A stretch of 16,713 bases of DNA from Hydrogenophilales bacterium RIFOXYD1_FULL_62_11 (GCA_001802655.1 MGZO01000009.1:18071-34783), one strand, 5' to 3'. Counted from the stretch's first letter, positions 1-7,754 are shown. The notes: a model not told the origin generated them from the letters alone. Made by a program: numbers and translations.

Positions 1-2
1 AG

Positions 3-1772
3 AGCTACAACGGCCAGAGTCAGCCCCAGGACAGCACCGACCCCCAGGGTGGACAAATCCGGCGCGTCTACGACGACGCCCATCGCCTGGTCAGCCTCAC
101 CGACCAGAACGGCAACCCGGTCGAACGCTACGCCTACGATGCAAGAGGCAACCTCGCCAGCAGAACCGACGCCAACAACCAGCAGGAAACCTACCAGTAC
201 GACAACGCCAACCGGCTGACCCAGACCACCAGCCGCAAAGGCGAAGTCATCACCTATGCCTACGACGGTCAGGACCGGCTCACCCAAATATCCAGACCCG
301 ACAGCACCACCGCCTACAGCTACGACGCCGCCGGACGCCTGATCCAGATACAGGAAGGGTCAACCGGACTCCAGTACGACTACGACAGCGCCGACCGCCT
401 GACGCGGGAAGTGCAGGACACCCCCAACGGCTTCAACAGCGTCGAATACCAGTACGACGCCCTCGACAGAAGAACCAGCAGAAAGGTCAACGGGCAGGAC
501 GAAACCAAGTACGTCTACAACAAGGCCAACCAGCTCACGCAAATCCAGTACCGCAACGAGACTACGAGCTACCAGTACGACGCAGCCGGACGCCTCGCCA
601 CAAAGACCCTGCCCGGTGGCATCGTCCAGACCTACGCCCTCGACGCTGCGAGTCGGCTCACGCAGATTCAGTACAAGAACGGCGCAACGCTGATCGACCA
701 GCTCGATCTGGCCTACGACCCTGAAGGCAACATAACAAGCAAGAAACTGCAAAACGGCAGCCTCAAACAGGACAGCGCGCTGACGGCGAGCTACGACAAT
801 GCCAACCGCATGACCAGCATCACCGTCGGCGGCAAGACCTACACGCTGAGCTATGACAACAACGGCAACCTCACCGGCAAGACCAACACCGCCGATGCCG
901 TCGACACGACCAGCTACACCTGGGACGCCAGAAACCGCCTGACCGCCATCGCCGCGCCGGGAACAACGGCGAGCTTCAACTACGACCCGCTCGGCAGACG
1001 GATCGAACGCACAGTCAACGGCACCACCACGACCTACCTCTATGACAGCAACCAGGCCATTGGCGAAGTGAGGGCAGGGCAGACGACCAGCCTGCTGACT
1101 GGCTTGAGTATTGACGAGGCCATTGCCAGATACGCATCAACAGGCAGGCTCACGCAACTGACCGACCAGTTGGGCAGCGTGATCCGGCAGATCGACGCAT
1201 CGGGAGCGGCGCAGAGCAGTAATGCGTATAGCCCGTATGGGGAAGCAACCACTACGGGTGACGATCAAGGCAATAGCACCGAGTACACCGCAAGGGAGAA
1301 CGATGAGACGGGCTTGTACTTCTATCGGGCGAGGTACTTCGATCCTGTTCTGAAGCGTTGGATCAGTGAGGATCCGATTGGCTCGGTGGGGGGTATTAAC
1401 CTCTATGAGTATGTAGGGGGAAATCCCTTGATTTACGTGGACCCCGAGGGAGAAAGCCTTCGGGGTATCATTCAAATATTGGGTATATTGTCTGGGCTGT
1501 TGGGAAATCCTTCGGAAGCACCTGACCCCTTGAAGGTACCCCACCCAACTCCAAACCAACCAGGTGAAGCCGCTGGTCAAGAGCTACCTGATCCAGAAAT
1601 GAGTACGAAGAAGCCGAATTTGCCAGGTGAACGAGTGCCGATGCCAGCACCACCTCCGGGTCCAGGGCGATCTGGCCTGCCCGGATGTTTCAGGCCTCCT
1701 ATTCCAATTCTATTGTGCCCGGCGTGCCCATTCGTATTGCCGGGGCCAACTGGTGATCCTTATGGTGCTTAG
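3..1772 (+). CDS. RHS/YD-repeat protein, 3' part (5' end outside window)
   Basis: The reading frame is open from the first bases of the window, so this is the C-terminal ~589 residues of a larger protein. It carries many tandem YD repeats of the form Y-D-x(2)-G/N-R-L (for example near positions 120-145, 300-345, 440-480 and 570-600), the building block of the RHS beta-cocoon shell. The conserved end of the RHS core lies at about 1318-1450, with the motifs RARYFDP, W-I-S-EDPIG and NPLIYVDPEG. The core is followed by a distinct tail of about 106 residues, rich in proline and glycine and with three cysteines near its end. In polymorphic RHS toxins this is where the variable toxin domain sits, but I recognise no nuclease, deaminase or ADP-ribosyltransferase motif in it. 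Base composition drops in GC from about 1400 on, consistent with an exchanged C-terminus. It may be an antibacterial toxin or an RHS carrier with an inert tail. Confidence 0.93.
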   Translation, partial: SYNGQSQPQDSTDPQGGQIRRVYDDAHRLVSLTDQNGNPVERYAYDARGNLASRTDANNQQETYQYDNANRLTQTTSRKGEVITYAYDGQDRLTQISRPDSTTAYSYDAAGRLIQIQEGSTGLQYDYDSADRLTREVQDTPNGFNSVEYQYDALDRRTSRKVNGQDETKYVYNKANQLTQIQYRNETTSYQYDAAGRLATKTLPGGIVQTYALDAASRLTQIQYKNGATLIDQLDLAYDPEGNITSKKLQNGSLKQDSALTASYDNANRMTSITVGGKTYTLSYDNNGNLTGKTNTADAVDTTSYTWDARNRLTAIAAPGTTASFNYDPLGRRIERTVNGTTTTYLYDSNQAIGEVRAGQTTSLLTGLSIDEAIARYASTGRLTQLTDQLGSVIRQIDASGAAQSSNAYSPYGEATTTGDDQGNSTEYTARENDETGLYFYRARYFDPVLKRWISEDPIGSVGGINLYEYVGGNPLIYVDPEGESLRGIIQILGILSGLLGNPSEAPDPLKVPHPTPNQPGEAAGQELPDPEMSTKKPNLPGERVPMPAPPPGPGRSGLPGCFRPPIPILLCPACPFVLPGPTGDPYGA

Positions 1773-1775
1773 ATA

Positions 1776-2390
1776 ATGGAATCGGCCTGCTGGATAAAAG
1801 CGTACAAATTTATTGCCAACGGTGAGGATAAGAAGGCAATGGAAGTTTGTAGTGGGGAATTGTGCTCTGATGTTTTGGAATGTCAGAAGTACATGGGCTT
1901 GATGTATTACAAACAAGCTGACATGGAGCAAGCCGGAGAATGGTATTTGCGGGCTGCTAAAAAAGGCGATGCAGATGCTTTATACGGCGTCGCTAGCGTG
2001 CGTTATGTTCAGGGTAGCTTCGATGGAGCACTACAGTATTTCAAAGAAGCTTCAAGAAAAGGCAATATTAGGGCTTTGCATTGGGTCGGATTCATGTATC
2101 AGAAAGGTTATGGTGCAAGCCAAGACTTAGATTTGGCGCGCAAATATTACCGTGAAAGTGCTAAACACGGTTATCTAGTCGCGGAGCATGCTTTACTGAG
2201 TTTTGTTTTTCAAAAAGGTAGGTTTCTTGAAAAACTAAAAACCATCCCGAGACTGATTTCTTTGATGTTTAAGGCAACCATTATTACTTATAAAAACGCA
2301 GACGATGAGCGTTTATCTGATTTGCGTACGCTGGGGCGACTAATTAATTCCCCCCAAAAAAGAAGCGCAACCGATAAGGGGTCAGCCTGA
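1776..2390 (+). CDS. Sel1-repeat (TPR-like) protein, possible partner or immunity protein of the RHS tail
   Basis: 204-residue protein starting 3 nt after the RHS stop codon, so very probably co-transcribed and perhaps translationally coupled. Residues about 37-134 form three Sel1-like repeats; the recurring pattern is G-x-x-Y, A-x-x-W/Y-Y/F-x-x-A/S-x-x-G/H (for instance AGEWYLRAAKKGDADAL, GALQYFKEASRKGN and LARKYYRESAKHGY). Such alpha-solenoid repeats mediate protein contacts. No signal peptide or membrane segment is visible. The gene is clearly richer in AT than the RHS core, matching the RHS tail. Its last residues run into GGGGTCAG and the presumed left end of an IS3 element, so the natural C-terminus may have been altered by insertion. 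The role as immunity protein is inferred only from position; Sel1 proteins occur beside RHS genes but also have other functions. Confidence 0.8.
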   Translation: MESACWIKAYKFIANGEDKKAMEVCSGELCSDVLECQKYMGLMYYKQADMEQAGEWYLRAAKKGDADALYGVASVRYVQGSFDGALQYFKEASRKGNIRALHWVGFMYQKGYGASQDLDLARKYYRESAKHGYLVAEHALLSFVFQKGRFLEKLKTIPRLISLMFKATIITYKNADDERLSDLRTLGRLINSPQKRSATDKGSA

Positions 2391-2629
2391 GCTAACCCGT
2401 CTTCCACGGACACTTTTGAGAGTACTACCGGAGGTGTCAGATGGGGAAAGAAATCCAGAAGGTCAATGCGGAACGCAAACGTAAGCGTTACAACAAGGAA
2501 TTCAAGCTTGCGGCGATCAAGCTGCTGCAATCCGGCAGGAAGCCAGGAACGCTGATTGCGATGGAGTTGGGTATACAGCGCAACCTACTCAAACAAACAC
2601 GCAAACACGGCAAACAAACACGGGGTCAG
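2378..2629. repeat. Direct 8-mer GGGGTCAG flanking the IS3 fragment
   Basis: GGGGTCAG occurs at 2378-2385 and again at 2622-2629 in the same orientation. The first copy abuts the IS3-type left end, and the second stands just upstream of the tyrosine transposase gene. They may be a target duplication, a shared end motif of the transposase unit, or chance. An 8-mer is short, so confidence is limited. Confidence 0.35.
2386..2590 (+). mobile_element. Left-end fragment of an IS3-family insertion sequence
   Basis: The stretch starts with a terminus-like sequence (TGAGCTAACCCGTC at 2388-2401), followed by a leader with a strong ribosome binding site (GGAGGTG at about 2431) and the first ~50 codons of an IS3-type OrfA. 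Similarity to the family ends abruptly at about 2590, where short CAAACAAACACG-type repeats begin. No OrfB (DDE integrase), no remainder of OrfA and no right end are present, so this is a dead fragment. The exact left boundary is inferred from the TGA-type terminus and not proven. Confidence 0.65.
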
Positions 2630-2665
2630 ATACGAGGTTTTGCATTTTGCCCCCACCCCGTCTAG
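2441..2665 (+). pseudogene. IS3-family transposase OrfA, truncated and chimeric
   Basis: The first ~50 residues (MGKEIQKVNAERKRKRYNKE, then FKLAAIKLLQSG and an LGI-x-RNLL helix) match the N-terminal helix-turn-helix of IS3-family OrfA proteins, which bind the IS ends. In intact members the NLL is followed by an aromatic Y-K-W-type segment and roughly another 50 residues. Here the frame passes into unrelated KQTRKHGKQTR repeats and then GC-rich flanking DNA before stopping at 2665. The resulting 74-residue ORF is therefore a fusion of an OrfA start with foreign sequence and should not be functional as a transposase. Confidence 0.75.
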
Positions 2666-2673
2666 CTTGAATC

Positions 2674-3565
2674 ATGTCCCGGCCCCTACGAATCGAATTT
2701 CCAAGCGCGATCTACCACGTCACTTCGAGGGGTGATCGGCGCGAGCCGATATTCGACGATGACGTGGACCGGCAGACGTTCGGAGACGGTCGGATGGGGG
2801 CTTGACTGGTTTGATGCCTGTGCTCTGGCCTATTGCCTGATGGGCAACCATTATCACCTGGTGCTGCATACCCGCCGCGCGAATCTGTCCATGCTGATGC
2901 GCCACATCAACGGCATTTACACCCAGACGTATAACCGTCGCCACCGCAAGGGCGGGCATCTGTTCCAGGGGCGCTTTAAGGCGATTCTGGTTGATCAGGA
3001 TGCCTATCTTCTGGAGGTATGCCGCTATGTCGATCTCAACCCGGTGCGCGCCCACATGGTGCCGCACCCTGCCGACTGGCCGTGGAGCAGTTACCGGGCG
3101 CATGTGGGCAGCCAGTTGCCGCAGGCCTGGCTGGATACGCCGTCTGTGCACGGCTATCTGCTTGGTCGCGATGTGGCTACGGGCCGGGACGCCAAGCGCG
3201 CCGCCTTGCACTACGAAAAGCTCATCGAGCAGGGCAAGGATGTGCGGCTGTGGGATGCGTCGCTCAAACAGCAGATGTTTTTAGGTGACGACACATTCAT
3301 CCTGCGCATGCAGACCTTGCTGGAACCTGATCGCGCCTGTGCTGCGGAGGTGCCGCGTACCCAGCGGCGCGGCCGGCCGGATTCGATTCAGGCTTCCTTG
3401 AAAACCTGCGAGCGGGATGAGGCCATCGTGCGGGCTTGCCGAGAGGGCGGTCACTCCCTGAGTGCAATTGAACGGGAAGTGGAGCTGTCGGTGTCGCGGG
3501 TGAGCCGGATCATTGCTGCTACTAAATACGAATATCAACCCGGGCTGGCTCAGACCAAGAATTAG
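2674..3565 (+). pseudogene. REP-associated tyrosine transposase (Y1/HUH, IS200-like), frameshifted
   Basis: The ATG at 2674 begins the typical family N-terminus (MSRPLRIEFPSAIYHVTSRG, then RREPIFDDDVDRQTF). That frame runs into a stop about 60 nt beyond a break near 2781-2783. The rest of the protein continues in another frame (ETVGWGLDWFDACALAYCLMG onward) to 3565. This fits loss of two bases or gain of one base between the F and E codons. The HUH motif is intact (N-H-Y-H-L-V at about 2846-2863), as are the region with the candidate catalytic tyrosine (TYNRRH), the downstream FQGRFKAILVD block and a C-terminal helix-turn-helix-like segment (SLSAIEREV...SRVSRII). Enzymes of this family act on REP palindromes by single-strand transfer. 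A truncated product from the GTG at 2732 would lack the first beta strand, so I call it inactive. Confidence 0.82.
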
Positions 3566-3941
3566 CCGGGTGACTGACGAATAACCCATGCATGCGCTGC
3601 TTCAATCAAAGGGGGCACTGCTTATGGAATCGGGGAAATTGGGGCGAGGTCGGACCGCATTGCAGACGTTCGAGTAAAGAGCCTTGGCAGACTGATTTGG
3701 GTCGAAAGCGCTAATTCGGCATTTTCGTAAGCGGACATTGATGAGTGTCCGGTTGTGGTGGGGCGTGACTGACCGCAAAGGCCGACGACCTGCCTGTCAT
3801 GTCGGGATTGTCGACCGCCGAATCCTCGACCAATAAGCGTGGAGCAGACATGGCCCTGAGCCCTTCCGCGACGCTATTCTCGTACTTGATGAGTTCCTAA
3901 ATCGCACGGACGGAGCCATCGGTCCGGCGTGTGCTGGTCCA
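3566..3941. other. Intergenic stretch without a confident gene; one short hairpin
   Basis: No open frame here has a convincing start, ribosome binding site and family match. A short perfect inverted repeat is present: CGGACA at 3732-3737 and TGTCCG at 3746-3751, separated by 8 nt. Around 3848-3960 the + strand reads an uninterrupted protein-like segment (HGPEPFRDAILVLDEFLNRT) with no start, which may be a remnant of an older gene. I cannot name it. Confidence 0.45.
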
Positions 3942-4385
3942 TCAATCCGCTTGCATCTGGTCAAGCCGTGCCTTGACTTCGCGCTTGCCCATTTTTCGCA
4001 CGGCTGCGAAGGCGGTGAGCTGCTCAGCCTTTGGACGCGATACACCGGCTTCCCAGTTGTAGATGGTTTGGGCGGAAACGCCTACCAGCGCGCCCATCTT
4101 CGACGCCGACAGTTCGAGCCGTGTCCGCTGCGCGCGCACACCCTGCGGCTTAAACCTCAGTTTCGTTTCGGATCCCTTGTCGGCGGCAGGCATGGCATTC
4201 TTCGGCGACGCCATTTTCTCGAGCCTGGATATCTGCTTTTCCAAGGCCTCAATGCGCCGCTTTAAAGCGGCGATATCAAAGCGGTAGCGGCTCGATGCCT
4301 TTTTGAGGTTTTCGGTTTCGCTACGAAACTGTCTGCGGACGAGTCGGGCGATTTCTTCCTTGAGCACGGATGCGATGTTCGGCAA
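3942..4385 (-). CDS. XRE-type helix-turn-helix DNA-binding protein with N-terminal coiled coil
   Basis: 147-residue protein if started at the TTG at 4385, giving MPNIASVLKEEI; a GAGG ribosome binding site lies a few bases upstream. A second TTG at 4418 would add 11 residues but has no better signal. Residues ~22-58 form a heptad-like, Lys/Glu/Leu-rich coiled coil (LKRRIEALEKQISRLEK), suited to dimerisation. Residues ~82-125 form an XRE/Cro-type helix-turn-helix: RAQRTRLELSASKMGALVG, then VSAQTIYNWEAGVSRPK, in which the recognition helix and the W-E-x-G-x-x-x-P turn are typical. Such proteins are small transcriptional regulators. It points away from the peptidase cassette, so it could control that cassette or its own promoter; no operator is identified. 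Confidence 0.72.
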   Translation of the reverse strand: MPNIASVLKEEIARLVRRQFRSETENLKKASSRYRFDIAALKRRIEALEKQISRLEKMASPKNAMPAADKGSETKLRFKPQGVRAQRTRLELSASKMGALVGVSAQTIYNWEAGVSRPKAEQLTAFAAVRKMGKREVKARLDQMQAD

Positions 4386-4436
4386 TTGGGGATCCTCATA
4401 GCGTAATGGGAAGGGCAAATGGTACAGCGATCGACC

Positions 4437-4757
4437 TCATTCAGCCGCGCGCTCGAGAGCCATCGCCAAATCGGCCGCTGAACTGAACCCCTTAGCATTT
4501 TCCGCCGCTGACACGAGACAACGAACGGTTGCTGCGGGGTAGCTTGCCGACTCCGGCACGAAGTTCGGCCTGGGTCTGCTTTCGATAACGGCGATGGGCG
4601 GCACGCGACCCGTTCCAGTCATTCGCAGTCTCGGTGGTTCAACGGCAGGTACCCGAGTGGAGCCGTCATCTGACACGAAGGCTGACAGACCGTAGGTCGG
4701 CGATTCTGTTGAAAAACTCTTTGGAGGTGGTTTGCGGCAGAGTTTGGGGGTCTCCAA
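4437..4757 (-). CDS. Hypothetical ORF, doubtful
   Basis: A 106-codon open frame opened by a TTG at 4757, lying directly upstream of the regulator gene with a 51-nt gap to that gene's TTG start. The C-terminal ~35 residues (AATVRCLVSAAENAKGFSSA onward) look protein-like and helical, whereas the N-terminal half is rich in Pro, Arg and Ser and resembles random translation. There is no recognisable family and no strong ribosome binding site. The start also overlaps the right arm of an inverted repeat. It may be the tail of a decayed gene. Confidence 0.2.
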   Translation of the reverse strand: METPKLCRKPPPKSFSTESPTYGLSAFVSDDGSTRVPAVEPPRLRMTGTGRVPPIAVIESRPRPNFVPESASYPAATVRCLVSAAENAKGFSSAADLAMALERAAE

Positions 4758-4763
4758 ACCACC
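4726..4763. repeat. Perfect 9-bp inverted repeat (GGTGGTTTG / CAAACCACC)
   Basis: GGTGGTTTG at 4726-4734 pairs exactly with CAAACCACC at 4755-4763 across a 20-nt loop. Neighbouring TTGGAG (4721-4726) and CTCCAA (4752-4757) offer an alternative pairing. It could be a transcript hairpin at the end of the region or a remnant of an element terminus. No T-tract follows on either strand. Confidence 0.5.
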
Positions 4764-5150
4764 AACTCATTAACGATCATTGAATCTGGGCAATTCTGAG
4801 GGGCCGACTTTTTAGGAAGACATGGCAGCCAAGGCCTCGCAGGAGTTTTTCATCAGAATCCGGCCAAAGGCGACGTTGGCGTTTCGATCTATTCGGTCCG
4901 CAGTGCACGCCAACAGCCTTCGGTGCGCCAGCGTAGCGACTAGAGCGCTGCTTTGGTAGCCGAGACGTAACATCAAAATCGCGAAGCAGTTTTTCTATTA
5001 CGTCATCGATGATGATTTGAGATGGCAAAAACTTAAATGATGGCGATGCTTGCTTCTGCGCAACGCCCAAATCACATTCATTTGCTACGCTTAATAGATT
5101 TCATCCAAGAACCTGATGGTTGGCATCAACAATGTTTAAGGGGGTCTTAT
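4764..5150. other. Upstream region of the hydrolase cassette
   Basis: A leftward open frame (4777-5070) and a rightward frame from an ATG at about 4821 (stop after ~45 codons) cover this region, but neither has a ribosome binding site or a recognisable family. The frame of the peptidase gene is open from 5037, just after a TAA, so translation could begin there. The stronger signal is at 5151. A promoter for the cassette should lie here, but I see no convincing -35/-10 pair. Confidence 0.4.
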
Positions 5151-6315
5151 ATGAATGACGTTGGTCGGCTGTGTGTCTTCCACCGGGCTGACGATGCCCG
5201 TGCGTACAATTTGCCGGATAAAGATGGGCGAACAGATTTTTTCTTTCTACCCTTCGCAATAATCAGAGACGGTGATCAGGAGCCGCCAAGCGATCAAATC
5301 AAGGCCTCGTACCAAAATTATCCGTTGGAATTTATACGTATTTTGCTTGGAATAGACTGGCTTGTCGCAAGGGGGGGGTGGAATTGATGTTCTGAATCTA
5401 AGCTTCGGTCCTGCGGAAGGGGGCTTTGACCCTGATGATCCGATGCAGATTGCAACACGTTCGGTTTACGAGCGTGGTATCCCTGTTGTTGTTGCGGCAG
5501 GTAATTCGGGGCCGAAAGAAGGGACCATGCAGCCTCTTGCCCTTGCGCCGTGGACTATTTCTGTAGGAGCAACGGACTTTTTTGGGGAAAAGCTGCTCGA
5601 TTCCTCCAGTCGCGGGATCCCTGATCAGGTGAGCCCAACAGTGGTTAGCGATGGTTACTCGCACTTGGTAATCGTTGGTGGCCCAGATTTTGGGCCGGGT
5701 ACCAGCTTTGCGTGCGGGAAGGTTTCTCAATTGGCTCATTGGGTCATAAAGTGTCTGGAGTTAATTGCAGGCAATGTGAGTGACCTGCGGCAAGGAGCGT
5801 GGTCGGCTCAGAGTCGCCCTATACGTCTTCCTGTCTGGGGGTTGGCAGACACCGGGTTCGATTTGCGTGCCACCGATCCTTGGCCAACGGAAGTGCAGTC
5901 TATCCTAGACCGCGGCGGAGACACTGTACAGTTGGAGCGCGGACAAAGTGAGCTCGACTGGTATGAGTGTGTGTTAAGCGAATTGGATCACTATGGTTTG
6001 AAGGTAAAGCCGGTTGCAGACCCGGACATGGTAAAACATGCGTTACAGATGATGGCCAAGCCAATGCCACAATATAAGCCACATGAGGTCGGCGCCGGAT
6101 TTCTACTAGACATTGAAGTGTTCAAGATGTTTTCTTCGCTTACCCCATCCAAGTTCGCAGTGCTATTTTGCGGAGGAATTTCTTACGCCGCTTTTCTAAC
6201 AATTTCAGAGAAACTAGACAGCGAACTGGGGCCATTGTGGGATCAGCAGATGGTGGAGACAACCCGCACGTACTTTTACTATGGATACCGCGTGAGAGTA
6301 GCCAAGGTCATTTGA
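5151..6315 (+). pseudogene. S8 (subtilase-like) serine peptidase, first gene of hydrolase cassette, frameshifted at a G8 tract
   Basis: Two overlapping frames together encode one subtilase-like protein of about 387 residues. The first frame is open from 5037, but the start preferred here is the ATG at 5151, six bases after an AAGGGGG ribosome binding site. It ends at 5387, just after the FIRILLGIDWLVARGG segment. The second frame carries on from about 5370 with GIDVLNLSFGP, the normal next block of the S8 fold, to 6315. Removing one G from the run at 5371-5378 joins them. Visible active-site blocks are the oxyanion asparagine in VVAAGNSGP (Asn codon at 5503) and the nucleophile in GTSFACGK (Ser codon at 5704). 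No Asp-T-G or H-G-T block is visible in the N-terminal ~75 residues, so the classical triad looks incomplete. The final ~150 residues match nothing I know. It may be a true pseudogene, a phase-variable gene or a sequencing error in the homopolymer. Confidence 0.72.
5371..5378 (+). other. Homopolymeric G8 tract at the frameshift in the S8 gene
   Basis: Eight consecutive G lie exactly where the two parts of the peptidase frame overlap. Seven G would restore a continuous reading frame with the standard subtilase sequence (WLVARGG-GIDVLNLSFG). Homopolymers of this kind are prone to slippage in replication and to base-calling errors. Confidence 0.85.
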
Positions 6316-6482
6316 TAGAAGTCTGGTGGTGCTATAGTGAATACGGAGACGCTGGCTGGCATCTGCAGTTGAAAATCAGTCGCCAATATTGCGAAACTTC
6401 GAACTTAGAATTTACAAAGCCCAGAATGAAAAAAATTTAGATAGAGCGTCGAGGGTTTGCACTGATTAGCAAGGGGGGAGCC
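6316..6482 (+). other. Gap after the S8 gene with a protein-like alternative frame
   Basis: Past the stop at 6313-6315 the frame used by an ORF from 6168 stays open to 6440 and reads a protein-like segment (GHLIEVWWCYSEYGDAGWHL, then QLKISRQYC). This could be the true C-terminus of the peptidase, reached by a second frameshift near 6290-6305. The gap ends with the AAGGGGGGAG ribosome binding site (6471-6480) of the hydrolase gene. Confidence 0.4.
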
Positions 6483-7754
6483 ATGCCAATAATCTATATT
6501 CACGGGGTTGCTACGCGCGACCAAGAGAAGCCGTTTTCCGAAATTAAGCAGTACTTGCGGCGTTTCGTGGCACCCGTTATCTCATCTGCACCGGAAAATG
6601 TCCTCATCGACCAAGCCTTTTGGGGTGATGAAGGGGCTCGATTTGCCTGGAACGGCGCGTCTCGCCCGCGGTCGTTGCTGCTCGGGCAAGGGGCCGACAC
6701 CAAAATTGACACTGTCGCTGACCGCGCCGAACTTGCGGCGACACTGCATGCTTCGTTCTCACAGCTTCCTGTTTCCCTGCCCGGAACACGCCCATCTGGC
6801 CTTATTAGCGGGCATGCGAACACGGGCGCAGACGTAGTTTCGGCGCCTTTACGATTGAGCGCCTTGTCTGCCAATGAGCTCAGCGATTTGTTGGCGAGTG
6901 TGATGGAGGGACTAATTGATGACCCCGCTCAACGCGTGACCGCAACACTTCATGCTGACGCGCTAGCACACGACCCAGCATTCCTGGCCGAGCTCGCTGC
7001 AGCAGTCAGCTCGACTGCGGAATGCGAGCTTCTCTCTACTCGATTGAGGGAGGCGTTTCCAACAGTGGGGTTAGTCGGTATGGGAGGTGCGGGAGACTGG
7101 TTTCAGGACGTGGGTAATCGGGTCAGTGAAGCCATGAGCCGAGCAGTGAGCATTCCCGGTGTTGCGGCATCTGCAGTTGCCGGCGAATTCAGAAAAGGTT
7201 TGAACGAGTTCATATCCATATTCCTTGGCGACGTCTTTGCGTATATTAACCAGCGTTTCGACAAGGACAAAGTGCACCCGGGAAAAATCCAGCAGCGTTT
7301 TATTGAAAAGCTGGCCGTTGCCCAAGAATCCAGTGTACAGCAGGGCAACGAGCCAATTGTTGTGCTTAGTCATAGCATGGGTGGTCAAGTTGTCTACGAT
7401 GCGATTACGCACTTCTTGCCTCGCGACCCGCGCTTCAAAAACATGCGTATAGCCCTGTGGTGCGCGACCGCGAGCCAAGTCGGATTTTTCGAGGAAGCGA
7501 AGCTGTTTATCGAAAGCAACGATGCTTATAAACCTGGTAATCCCGTGCCGTTCCCCTCAAGCCACCTGAAAGCTTGGTGGAACGTTTGGGATCACAATGA
7601 TTTTCTTAGCTTCACGGCAAAAAACATTATCGCGGGTATAGACGACGGCCATTTTAGTACAGGCATGTCTCTCATCGGCGCGCACTCGGGCTATCTGCAG
7701 CGCCCCAGCTTCTATCGATTGCTCGGAGAGAAAGTCAAACTCGCCATTAAATAG
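6483..7754 (+). CDS. Alpha/beta hydrolase (lipase/esterase-like), second gene of hydrolase cassette
   Basis: 423-residue protein. It opens with MPIIYIHGVATRD, the first strand and oxyanion-loop His-Gly of many alpha/beta hydrolases. The nucleophile elbow is VVLSHSMGGQVV, with Ser298 in the S-x-S-M-G-G form of G-x-S-x-G. Candidate remaining triad members are Asp370 or Asp373 (in NVWDHNDFLSF) and His401 (in IGAHSGYL), in the expected order. Residues ~55-260 between the first strand and the elbow form a long lid-like, Ala-rich insertion with an amphipathic stretch around 200-250. No signal peptide is visible, so it should act in the cytoplasm, perhaps on lipids. The ATG at 6483 follows an excellent AAGGGGGGAG site. 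The caspase gene begins 11 nt downstream, so the two are surely one operon. The substrate is unknown; a membrane-damaging phospholipase role is inference. Confidence 0.85.
   Translation: MPIIYIHGVATRDQEKPFSEIKQYLRRFVAPVISSAPENVLIDQAFWGDEGARFAWNGASRPRSLLLGQGADTKIDTVADRAELAATLHASFSQLPVSLPGTRPSGLISGHANTGADVVSAPLRLSALSANELSDLLASVMEGLIDDPAQRVTATLHADALAHDPAFLAELAAAVSSTAECELLSTRLREAFPTVGLVGMGGAGDWFQDVGNRVSEAMSRAVSIPGVAASAVAGEFRKGLNEFISIFLGDVFAYINQRFDKDKVHPGKIQQRFIEKLAVAQESSVQQGNEPIVVLSHSMGGQVVYDAITHFLPRDPRFKNMRIALWCATASQVGFFEEAKLFIESNDAYKPGNPVPFPSSHLKAWWNVWDHNDFLSFTAKNIIAGIDDGHFSTGMSLIGAHSGYLQRPSFYRLLGEKVKLAIK

Noticed and set aside
360..752. Leftward 130-codon frame inside the RHS gene
   Set aside because: It is the antisense of YD repeats: valine- and leucine-rich repetitive translation with no ribosome binding site, and the sense frame is unmistakably RHS.
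2586..2622. CAAACAAACACG / CAAACACGG repeats considered as a CRISPR array
   Set aside because: The units are about 10 nt with no spacers of regular length; they look like slippage at a mobile-element junction.
2720..3211. Leftward 163-codon frame across the tyrosine transposase
   Set aside because: A shadow of GC-rich coding DNA; the + strand carries the HUH motif and family sequence.
4777..5070. Leftward 97-codon frame upstream of the S8 gene
   Set aside because: No family, no ribosome binding site and Arg/Ser-rich composition; it overlaps the start region of the opposite-strand cassette.
6316..6482. Search for a small gasdermin or pore-forming gene between the S8 and hydrolase genes
   Set aside because: Only 167 nt are available and the open frame there has no hydrophobic segments or start; no gasdermin-like gene is present anywhere between 4764 and 10230.
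7071..7478. Leftward 135-codon frame inside the alpha/beta hydrolase gene
   Set aside because: Antisense of the nucleophile-elbow region; no start signal and no recognisable domain.
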